A stretch of DNA of 15,000 nucleotides from Symbiodinium natans. Taxonomy: Eukaryota; Sar; Dinophyceae; Suessiales; Symbiodiniaceae. How positions within the stretch are numbered: the stretch's first letter is position 1; each line of letters begins with the position of its first letter. Below, piece by piece: positions 8,132 to 14,101 of the stretch. The DNA lies in the NCBI GenBank assembly GCA_905221605.1, contig CAJNDS010001358.1, positions 212,501 to 227,500 on the forward strand, written 5' to 3'. The notes beneath the pieces are model-generated. The model did no database searches, was not told the DNA's origin, and saw only the letters and a list, made by a program, of their open reading frames with translations. The translations under genes were made by a program, and so were the position numbers.

Positions 8132-8409
8132 TTAGGGTTTAGGGTTTAGGGTTTAGGGTTTAGGGTTTAGGGTTTAGGGTTTAGGGTTTAGGGTTTAGGG
8201 TTTAGGGTTTAGGGTGTAGGGTTCAGGGTTAAGGGTTTAGGGTTTAGGATTTAGGGTTTAGGGTTTAGGGTTTAGGGTTAGGGTTTAGGGTTTAGGGTTT
8301 AGGGTTTAGGGTTTAGGGTTTAGGGTTTAGGGTTTAGGATTTAGGGTTTAGGGTTTAGTGTTGGGGGTTTAGGGTTTGGGGTTTAGGGTTTGGGGTTTAG
8401 GGTTTAGGG
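8132..8409 (+). repeat. longest TTTAGGG array, about 40 units
   Basis: A 278-bp G-strand array, with short runs of variants (TGTAGGG, TTCAGGG, TTTAGGA, a TTAGGG slip) splitting perfect segments and TTTGGGG units at the right end. It faces 7881-8040 across about 91 bp. Confidence 0.96.
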
Positions 8410-8559
8410 CAAAAGGTCAACCTTCAAGGGGCCCCAAAACCCTGAAAACCCGAACGCCTTGGAACCCAAACCTGGAGCCCAACTCCTACGTCCTTATCCC
8501 TCAAAGACCAGTCACACCAACTAGGGCGCAAGGCATTCAAAGCAAGTGCGGGGTTTGCA

Positions 8560-8723
8560 GTTTGGTGTTGTTTTCATTTTGATTTGTGCATTTTGTTGTT
8601 TTTCGTGATTCTATTTGAGTTTCTTCTTATTGTTATTTGCATTAAAATGTTTATTGTTATTCAGTTGTTGTTGCTTTTTGTATATGTTTTTTTATAGTTT
8701 TTTTTTCTTTTTGGGGGGGGGTG
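8560..8723. other. T-rich tract ending in poly-T and poly-G
   Basis: Strongly T-rich plus strand (TTGTT/TTATT motifs), culminating in long T runs and then G8-9. It could be a polypyrimidine-rich intron end on the plus strand, or an A-rich tail-like remnant on the minus strand. No gene is seen in 8410-8800. Confidence 0.6.
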
Positions 8724-8839
8724 TGGTTGTGGTCGCCTGAAGTTCGCCTCTTGAAGCAATGGATTAAGCAGTTTCCCTTTGAAGCAAGCTGTTTACTCAC
8801 TGGCCCCCACAGAGACGGTTTCATGTGAGCAAAGCGAGA

Positions 8840-9012
8840 CCCTAAACCCTAAACCCTGTGGCTCCTCCTCGTAACCACCATCTTCCCAAGCGGACATGGC
8901 TGGCAAGCGAGGCGAATAATCAACAACCGACCAAAGCCTTTTGCAACCCGGATCCTAAAGTCTGAGTGTTGCTATAGCAGCGACCCCCGAATATGTAGGA
9001 CCACCAGACAAC
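8840..9012 (-). other. possible exon islands on the minus strand
   Basis: After GGGTAG at 9013-9018 the minus strand reads VWWSYIFGGRCYSNTQTLGS. Lower down, CGCTTGCCAG at 8900 is followed by CC and an ATG frame reading MSAWEDGGYEEEPQ, ending at a heptamer GTTTAG (8854). Phases of the two do not join in the same frames, so these may be separate or not coding. Confidence 0.25.
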
Positions 9013-9061
9013 TACCCTAAACCCTAAACCCTAAACCCTACACCCTAAACCCTAAACCCTT
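9013..9061 (-). repeat. CCCTAAA block
   Basis: About seven heptamers with one CCCTACA unit. A shorter block of two units lies at 8840-8856. Confidence 0.93.
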
Positions 9062-9153
9062 AGAGAAGGTTCGTAAGATGCTGAGCGTGTAGCGGCACAT
9101 CTATGAGATCTTTCGCCGACTCACAAGGGTGTCCTGAACCCTAAACCCGAAAC

Positions 9154-9378
9154 CCTTCATGGCGAAGACGTACTTCCCACTGTTCCTGGGAATCTTGTGC
9201 AAACCCGTCTTGAGCCCTAAACCCTAAACCCTAAACCCTAAACCCTAAACCCTAAACCCTAAACCCTAAACCCTAAACCCTAAACCCTAAACCCTAAACC
9301 CTAAACTCTGCTGGGCAGCTTCCCTGGAGAGCTCAGGTGAGTGGTCAGAAGTATCATAGTCTGCCACCTTGAGCCAAG
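9154..9378 (-). CDS. candidate two-exon fragment split by a heptamer-only intron; product unknown
   Basis: Exon a (9378-9307, 72 nt) follows an acceptor ending CATTACAG and reads WLKVADYDTSDHSPELSR then EAAQQ. Exon b (9216-9154, 63 nt) reads LKTGLHKIPRNSGKYVFAMK. Exon a ends with one base of a codon and exon b begins with two, so the frame is preserved with a junction Arg. The 90-nt intron between them is exactly G plus twelve TTTAGGG units plus TTTAG, supplying its own GT and AG. Beyond 9154 the frame can read on directly to a TAG, or continue in another frame if a very short intron is removed, so the 3' end is undecided. No family is recognised. The splice sites could slide in steps of 7 nt. 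Both exons have natural codon use, but no RNA evidence is available here. Confidence 0.4.
9214..9306 (-). repeat. perfect CCCTAAA array, about 13 units
   Basis: No mismatches over about 91 bp. On the minus strand it starts GTTTAG and ends TTTAG, exactly filling the proposed intron between two exon-like islands. Confidence 0.96.
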
Positions 9379-9464
9379 CTGTAATGCATGAGCCGCCGTG
9401 GCGGTGAGATGTTGTTCTTGAATCTTCGGGTGCCCGGAAACCCCTCCCCAATCCCAAACCCCCA

Positions 9465-9534
9465 TTAGGGTTTAGGGTTTAGGGTTTAGGGTTTAGGGTT
9501 GAGGGTTGAGGGTTTAGGGCTTAGGGTTTAGGGG
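9465..9534 (+). repeat. TTTAGGG block
   Basis: About ten units with TTGAGGG and CTTAGGG variants. Confidence 0.92.
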
Positions 9535-9540
9535 TACGTA

Positions 9541-9626
9541 TCTATCTATACCCGTCTATATGCAAGAATCTGCATTGGAATAGTCTATCTGTATCCGTCT
9601 ATATGCAAAAATCTGAATTTTCATAG
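9541..9626. repeat. tandem duplication of a 43-bp unit
   Basis: 9541-9583 and 9584-9626 align without gaps. Both contain CGTCTATATGCAA and end AG, with about eight differences. Confidence 0.85.
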
Positions 9627-9721
9627 TCATGCAACTACAAGTACAAAACCACAGCTCAAAAACAAGCCCAAATACAAACATCAAGACAACAAGCACATGC
9701 AGGGAAAGAAAGACAGACAGA

Positions 9722-9742
9722 GAAAGAGAGAGAGAGAGAGAG
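9722..9742. repeat. (GA)n microsatellite
   Basis: Ten GA dinucleotides after a GACAGACAGA run. The surrounding 9627-9790 is purine- and A-rich, with no other visible feature. Confidence 0.9.
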
Positions 9743-9805
9743 CATATGCACATATAGGCGAAAGTAGAAATACATGGATGTCATGATACTGCCGTGATAT
9801 TATAT

Positions 9806-9879
9806 GTAATATGTTGGGATGTTCCTCCTTAAACTAGCAGTCCTTAAAAAGGGATCATTAAAAAGTCCCAAGTGATATG
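9806..9879. mobile_element. 58-bp deleted foldback element, family B copy 3
   Basis: The element is 9814-9871. It begins TTGGGATGTTCCTCCTTAAA, carries the family core AGCAGTCCTTAA and AGGGAT, and ends AAAGTCCCAA. Flanks GTAATATG (9806-9813) and GTGATATG (9872-9879) match at seven of eight, consistent with an 8-bp duplication. Compared with the other copies it has lost the poly-G centre and much of the right arm. Confidence 0.65.
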
Positions 9880-9940
9880 TGACGGAGAGATGTGATATGG
9901 GTTTGCTAGGTCATCCTGGATCGCGGGCAGCTTTGGGGCT

Positions 9941-9967
9941 TAGGTTTTAGGGTTTAGGGTTTAGGGT
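9941..9967 (+). repeat. short TTTAGGG block
   Basis: Three to four units with one slip. Confidence 0.9.
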
Positions 9968-9979
9968 AACTATGATTTA

Positions 9980-10034
9980 TACTACTTACGAACCCCCAAC
10001 AAAAATGGAGAATAATGATCCCCATTTGGGGGTT
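9980..10034. mobile_element. possible half-element related to 10528-10757
   Basis: Begins TACTACTTACGAACCCCCAA, the same start as the element at 10528. AACCCCCAA at 9991-9999 is inverted as TTGGGGGTT at 10026-10034, giving a small hairpin. It could be a short derivative or a truncated end. Confidence 0.4.
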
Positions 10035-10137
10035 TGCAAAGATAACAGACACCCCAAAAGAAACCCCACATAGCAGGACCAAAAAGGCATCCCCCAGTAT
10101 CGTAACCCCCCATATTGGCCCTTGCAAGGAAGAATGT

Positions 10138-10216
10138 TTACCCTAAACCCTAAACCCTAAACCCTAAGCCCTAAGCCCTAAGCCCTAAACCCTAAACCCT
10201 AAACCCTAAACCCTAA
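10138..10216 (-). repeat. CCCTAAA block with CCCTAAG cluster
   Basis: About eleven units, of which three neighbouring ones are CCCTAAG, as if a variant spread by local duplication. Confidence 0.94.
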
Positions 10217-10222
10217 CTAAAC

Positions 10223-10274
10223 CGCATGTGTTGCGTAGCCCTGCTTGAAGGCTCCAGGAGTCTCGTGTCATTCC
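10223..10274 (-). CDS. candidate short exon next to heptamer block
   Basis: On the minus strand CTCTCCAG is followed by codons for NDTRLLEPSSRATQHM and a GTTTAG donor that is the first motif of the adjoining heptamer array. Length is 52 nt, with two leading and two trailing bases outside whole codons. I found no exon with matching phase, so this is weak. Confidence 0.22.
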
Positions 10275-10294
10275 CTGGAGAGTCGCGGTAGGGA

Positions 10295-10375
10295 TTAGGG
10301 TTTAGGGTTTAGGGTTTAGGGTTCAGGGTTTAGGATTTGGGGTTTAGGGTTTTGGGTTTTGGGGTTTGGGTTTAG
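10295..10375 (+). repeat. TTTAGGG block, degenerate right half
   Basis: Four clean heptamers, then TTCAGGG, TTTAGGA, TTTGGGG and slipped units. Confidence 0.9.
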
Positions 10376-10527
10376 CCCCCTGCGGTTGAGAGCTTAGCCT
10401 TTGGAATTTATGGATTTCTTCTGCTTAAGTACTGGGGTTTCAGGTTCCGGGACTGGGCTGGGGTTGGGCAACTTGAGGTTTGGACACTTCAGTTTCAGCA
10501 TAGCTTACACGGGAGTACCTGTATTTG

Positions 10528-10757
10528 TACTACTTACTTAAGAGCCCCCAATTTTTTTTTTAAACATATTCTTCCTTATTATAAGGGGGGGCGATATAGG
10601 GGTTATTCTTTTTTTCTTATTCTTTTGGGGTTCCCTTATTATAAGGGCAATATAGGGGTTCATTATTATTTGTATTCTTTTGGGGTTCCCTTATTATAAG
10701 GGCAATATAGGGGTTCATAACTATTTTTGTTATTTTGCGGTTCTTAAGCAAATAGTA
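10528..10757. mobile_element. 230-bp terminal-inverted-repeat element with internal palindromic tandem repeats
   Basis: The left end TACTACTTACTTAAGAGCC matches the inverted right end TACTATTTGCTTAAGAACC at most positions. If TA is the target site, the element proper starts CTACTT and is flanked by TA on both sides, as with Tc1/mariner-type MITEs (family knowledge; superfamily is inferred). Inside are three tandem copies of a 55-60 bp unit starting near 10574, 10634 and 10689. Each contains the palindrome CCTTATTATAAGG followed by ATATAGGGGTT. No coding capacity is seen. Confidence 0.6.
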
Positions 10758-10842
10758 GATTAAGGCCATTCTGCACTTCGGGGGCTTGGCTTTAAAGAAT
10801 CACCCGAGGTTGCCTCCCTATACTCCCAATACAATCAAGACG

Positions 10843-10915
10843 GGTTTAGGGTTTAGGGGTTTAGGGTTTAGGGTTTAGGGATTAGGGTTTAGGGTTTAGG
10901 GTTTAGGGCTTAGGG
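10843..10915 (+). repeat. TTTAGGG block
   Basis: About ten units with one extra G, one ATTAGGG and one CTTAGGG. Confidence 0.93.
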
Positions 10916-10925
10916 AGGCTTGTCG

Positions 10926-11030
10926 GGTGCAGGGCTGAGGTTTGGGAACTCCTGCCCCTTCCCCCTCCCTCACCCTCGTCCCCTACTCTTCACTCGCCAT
11001 TCTGCGTCGGATGCAATCGAATGCGCAGTC
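10926..11030 (+). other. polypyrimidine tract followed by possible 3' splice site
   Basis: 10949-11000 is almost wholly C/T on the plus strand, then AATGCGCAG at 11021-11029. Such a tract before an AG is what an acceptor looks like. The downstream frame is open for about 30 codons, but no partner exon is identified. Confidence 0.35.
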
Positions 11031-11114
11031 AGCCGCACACACGAGCTGTAACTTGGGCTTAAACTCTCAATGCTTAGCTCGACCCGAAGCAACTGCTCAT
11101 GTCCGCCCATTTAG

Positions 11115-11167
11115 GCCTAAACCCTAAACCCTAAACCCTAAACCCTAAACCCTAAACCCTAAACCCT
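11115..11167 (-). repeat. CCCTAAA block
   Basis: About seven perfect heptamers. Confidence 0.94.
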
Positions 11168-11169
11168 GA

Positions 11170-11296
11170 AGCTCTTATGGCCCCAGGAGGCAGGATCGCA
11201 AGGTCACCGGCAGCTTTGCACGCGTGTCTGCGATGTCCAGCTTTCCTCCGCGGACGCCCTCGCGGATGTAGCAAGGGAACCTCCACTGCCCAGAAA
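11170..11296. other. GC-rich island open on both strands, possibly exonic
   Basis: On the plus strand GGCCCCAG precedes an open frame reading EAGSQGHRQLCTRVCDVQLS then SADALADVAREPPLPRK. On the minus strand two frames are open, one reading FPCYIREGVRGGKLDIADTR. I cannot choose between strands. Confidence 0.3.
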
Positions 11297-11404
11297 GCCC
11301 TAAAAACCCTGTGACCCTATAACCCTCTGGCCCTGGACCCTAAACCCTAAACCCTAAACCCTCTAGCCCTAAACCCTAAACCCTCTAGCCCTAAACCCTA
11401 AACG
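11297..11404 (-). repeat. CCCTAAA block with 22-bp higher-order unit
   Basis: Degenerate at the left end. From 11339 the pattern CCCTAAACCCTAAACC plus CTCTAG repeats twice, so a 22-bp compound unit has been duplicated. Confidence 0.9.
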
Positions 11405-11519
11405 CTAAGAATGTGCCAGCGGCCTAGCTGTTGTGGGGAAGGGGGGGGGGCAGTGATCACTCCAAGCCTTAACCCTTTCTTAAGGTTACGAGACCTTCCC
11501 AAAACCTGAACCCGAAACC

Positions 11520-11625
11520 CCACTACGTAGGTCGTGGCAGCGACTGTCTTTGGTGGTTGAAGCACGCTGTGGAGTCTCGCAAAGCAGGCGCCTAGGTTCC
11601 TTCCTCCTGCAGTCCCTAGTACCAG
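11520..11625 (-). other. possible exon island, basic
   Basis: On the minus strand GGGACTGCAG precedes an open frame reading RKEPRRLLCETPQRASTTKD then SRCHDLR, with a possible donor CTAC|GTAGTG. A second minus frame is open through the same stretch. Upstream (11626-11700) the minus strand is T-rich. Coding status is uncertain. Confidence 0.3.
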
Positions 11626-11810
11626 CACGTGAGGCAAGAGAACCAAAAGAAAAGACATACCAAAGCCTCTTTTTTTTGTGTTGGGCGGGGGAGAGGTTAC
11701 AAGGCTTAAGGCAAGTTTAACTCTTTTCAATCAAACAGGAGATTTCGGGTTTAGGGCTTAGGTTGGGGGGGGGAACAGAAGAACTAGTGAGCAACCCTCC
11801 AATTGAGCAG

Positions 11811-11974
11811 AGAGGCGGGAAGCCCAAACAGTGGAGGAGCAGGTCTCGTGCGTCCAGGAAGAGGCAGAGGCTGATGACCCGGACTTCAAAGCTCAGAAAT
11901 GCGTCCAGAACTCGATCGCCAGACATGGGGCGGCTGGCCAGCCTATACCCCCCTTAGAACCTCAACAAAAGTAA
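11811..11974 (+). CDS. candidate exon or C-terminus on the plus strand, acidic, product unknown
   Basis: After AATTGAGCAG the plus strand reads REAQTVEEQVSCVQEEAEAD, then DPDFKAQKCVQNSIARHG and AAGQPIPPLEPQQK, to a TAA at 11972-11974. An alternative is a donor at AAAA|GTAATA just before the stop. An in-frame TGA lies just upstream, so an acceptor is needed. The Glu/Asp/Gln-rich composition and G/C-ending codons favour this frame over two other open frames that give basic or hydrophobic shadows. It is on the opposite strand from most other candidates, so more than one gene, or gene debris, would be present. Confidence 0.35.
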
Positions 11975-11989
11975 TATTTTGAATATCCC

Positions 11990-12164
11990 TTAGGGTGCCA
12001 TATAAACAAAATTTTAAAAACAAAAACTCCCAAGGGGGATATAGCAGCCAGGGCAGGATGGGCCCGAAAGTCAGGAGATGGCAGAGGCCAAGGGCACGAG
12101 TGCAGGGGATGTGGGCATCCATTTTCCGCACGATGCACCTGCGGCTCCACGACTTGCGCAAACA
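11990..12164. other. island open in several frames, possibly exonic
   Basis: Plus-strand frames include DGPESQEMAEAKGTSAGDVG and a Cys-rich one (HECRGCGHPFSARCTCG). A minus-strand frame of about 70 codons is hydrophobic. The plus strand ends AAACAG directly at a heptamer block. No single model can be defended. Confidence 0.3.
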
Positions 12165-12209
12165 GGGTTTAGGGTTTAGGGTTTAGGGTTTAGGGTTTAG
12201 GGTTTAGGG
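12165..12209 (+). repeat. TTTAGGG block
   Basis: Six perfect heptamers directly abutting an exon-like island that ends AAACAG. Confidence 0.95.
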
Positions 12210-12277
12210 CCCTGGACCCTGTAGGCCTCCAGACACGAACTCTACACCCAATAACCCTCCGATTGAGACAGCCTCAC

Positions 12278-12400
12278 AGCCCTAGAAAAGCCAAAAGCCC
12301 TATCAGAATTGCCTGGGCACATGGCGGCCATGCGAGCGCCGAAGATCGCGAAAGCTTCCCGGCTGCCATAGAGAGCTCCGAAGAAGAGACCGCCGACCCA
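12278..12400 (-). CDS. candidate exon with a hydrophobic Gly-rich segment
   Basis: After the acceptor TTCCCTCAG the minus strand reads WVGGLFFGALYGSREAFAIF and then GARMAAMCPG, continuing open to a possible donor GCT|GTGAGG at 12278 (123 nt, 41 codons, phase 0 at both ends). The Gly-rich hydrophobic start could be a membrane segment. The frame is also open further 5' (IWAPIMCFPQ), so the start could lie upstream. No family is assigned. Confidence 0.35.
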
Positions 12401-12445
12401 CTGAGGGAAGCACATGATGGGTGCCCAAATAAGCACCAGGCCTCG

Positions 12446-12546
12446 GGTTCTAGGGTTTAGGGTTTTAGGGCTTCTAGGGTTTAGGGTTTAGGGTTTAGGG
12501 TTTTAGGGTTTAGGGTTTAGGGTTTAGGGTTTAGGGTTTAGGGTTA
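12446..12546 (+). repeat. TTTAGGG block with slips
   Basis: About thirteen units, with TTTTAGGG slips and a CTTCTAGGG interruption. Confidence 0.94.
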
Positions 12547-12956
12547 CAAGTACGTTCTAAGGTTCAGGGAGGCTCAGGACTAAAAGCTAACAAGTGAGCG
12601 ACGCGTGAATAATATGTGTGTGAGCGAGTGAACGAAGGAGTGAATGTAATGAGTGCACGAATTAATTCACGGAGCTAGACCAAAGACCCTCGAAACTAGA
12701 CCCTTGGAAGCTGACCTAGAAAGTGTGCGTCTGTTGGTACCCTATGAAAGGAACTAGACTGGTGATTGTACGGATGATTCGTGTGTTAGGCTGTCAAGGT
12801 ACGCTCTTCGCAGCAGTCAACGACCCCCTTGCTCATAGATCATCAGATGTTAAACTACCGTGCCCGTAGGCAAGCATATGAGATACACTACAGAAGCGAT
12901 GAGCAAGGGAGCTAGGCCCGTGAAAGTGCAACGAAAAATCTGTCTATATAAAAGAA
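12547..12956. other. unique DNA without recognisable gene
   Basis: No array or long open frame. 12594-12660 has loosely repeated GAGTGAA/GAGCGAG motifs. I see no coding or RNA gene signal. Confidence 0.5.
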
Positions 12957-13075
12957 TCTCTCTCTCTATATATATATATATGTAGATATATGGTATTAAA
13001 ACCCCACGATCCGAAACCACCAACCAGCGAAAAATAATAACACACACACACATGTATATACTTATATACACAACA
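12957..13075. repeat. cluster of TC/TA and CA microsatellites
   Basis: (TC)n then (TA)n at 12957-12985, and (CA)n at 13040-13052 followed by TATATACTTATATACA. No gene is seen. Confidence 0.85.
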
Positions 13076-13101
13076 AACAACAACGTCTATGAGTGGTTCG
13101 C

Positions 13102-13166
13102 CGAGACGGGGTGTTACTCCGTAGCATCTGGGCAACTGAGTGCCGCCCGGAGTAACGCCCCGCTCG
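13102..13166. other. hairpin 1 of three: about 18-bp stem
   Basis: Arm CGAGACGGGGTGTTACTCC (13102-13120) pairs with GGAGTAACGCCCCGCTCG (13149-13166), with one bulged A and one G-T pair. The loop is 28 nt. The G-T pair and bulge are compatible with RNA folding. Confidence 0.75.
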
Positions 13167-13173
13167 TTTAATG

Positions 13174-13260
13174 TTGGGAGAGTACGCAGTTCCGCCGTCC
13201 GTACCCTTGGCTGCCTTAGCTACAGTTTTACCTTTCAACTCGAACTGCGTACTCTCCCAA
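13174..13260. other. hairpin 2 of three: perfect 19-bp stem
   Basis: TTGGGAGAGTACGCAGTTC (13174-13192) is perfectly inverted at 13242-13260, with a 49-nt loop. It starts 8 nt after hairpin 1 ends. Confidence 0.85.
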
Positions 13261-13274
13261 GATCTGACCACCGA

Positions 13275-13420
13275 GCGCCTTCCGAGACGAAGAGATACTA
13301 GGCTAGGACATCCTATTGCGAATCCACCACCAAACCAGCCTACAGCCAAGCAATCAGCTCAAAACACTATACCACACAAGCAATTAAACACTACCTGCAC
13401 TCCTCGTCTCGGAAGGACGC
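13275..13420. other. hairpin 3 of three: about 20-bp stem
   Basis: GCGCCTTCCGAGACGAAGAG (13275-13294) pairs with 13400-13420 with one bulge and one mismatch. The core CCTTCCGAGACGA is perfect. The loop is about 105 nt. It starts 15 nt after hairpin 2. Confidence 0.75.
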
Positions 13421-13486
13421 CATAAGAAAAAAACACTTGGAAAAGGCACAGCTTGCCACATGCAAAGAAACGAGCTTTAAAAATGC

Positions 13487-13970
13487 CACTTAGGGTTTAA
13501 AGTTTAGGGTCTGAGGTTTGTGGTTTAGGATTTAGGGTTTAGGGTCTACAGGCTTCAGGGTTTCGCATTTAAAGTTTGGGAATCGAGCACGTTCAAAAGG
13601 CCCGATTTAAAAATGAAATAGGAAAAGGCATCGGGCACGTTCAAAGGGCCCTCCGGCGAGCTTAGGATTTAGGGCTCAATTGGAAGGTTTAGAGCTTATG
13701 GTTTAGGATTTAGAGTCTAGGGTCTATGAGGTTTAAGATTTGGAGGTCAAGATTTATGGTTCAGGGGTCAGGCATATTCAAAAGGCCTACCGCTCGTGGA
13801 CGAGTGAAACGGCGCTACTGAAAGCAGCCTTAAAAGAAAAACAACGAGGCAAAATACTGCGATTTTTGGCACTGATGAAGTTTAGGTTTAGGGTTTCAGG
13901 TTTAGGGTTTAAGGATTAGTTACATAGGAATTGGGTTTATAGCATTGAAGGTTTAGAATCTAGAGGGTTT
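13487..13970 (+). repeat. decayed G-strand heptamer region
   Basis: Scattered, mutated TTTAGGG derivatives (TTTAAAG, TTTATGG, TTTAGAG, TTTAAGA) with few intact neighbours. It also holds three copies of a 17-bp motif at 13587-13603, 13635-13651 and 13772-13788. Confidence 0.75.
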
Positions 13971-14009
13971 AGGATTGAAGGCCTAGCCGACGGCAAAAGG
14001 TAAAAGACA

Positions 14010-14048
14010 ACTTATATTTGTGTATGCATACATATGTATACATACATA
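14010..14048. repeat. CATA/TATG microsatellite
   Basis: Imperfect CATA repeats with the palindrome CATACATATGTATACATAC. It lies about 55 bp beyond the stop codon of the minus-strand terminal gene, so probably in or past its 3' UTR. Confidence 0.75.
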
Positions 14049-14101
14049 GGTAGATATCCAGAAAGATAGATTACGAAGAAGGAGGGGGGGGTGAGGGAAA
14101 A

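Noticed and set aside
9311-9337. Plus-strand 18-nt microexon between GGGCAG and CAG|GTGAGT
   Set aside because: The sites are good, but the same DNA is better explained as part of the minus-strand exon 9307-9378, which has a long natural frame and a phase-matched partner.
1-12546. The window as a true chromosome end
   Set aside because: Heptamer blocks point both ways and are separated by unique DNA throughout, and none is terminal.
195-12546. CRISPR-like array
   Set aside because: The repeats are 7-bp tandem telomere units without uniform spacers, and the sequence is eukaryotic in character.
13062-13349. 95-codon minus frame and 84-codon plus frame over 13171-13425
   Set aside because: They overlap the three hairpins, whose inverted arms force open frames on both strands. 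Neither looks like a protein family.
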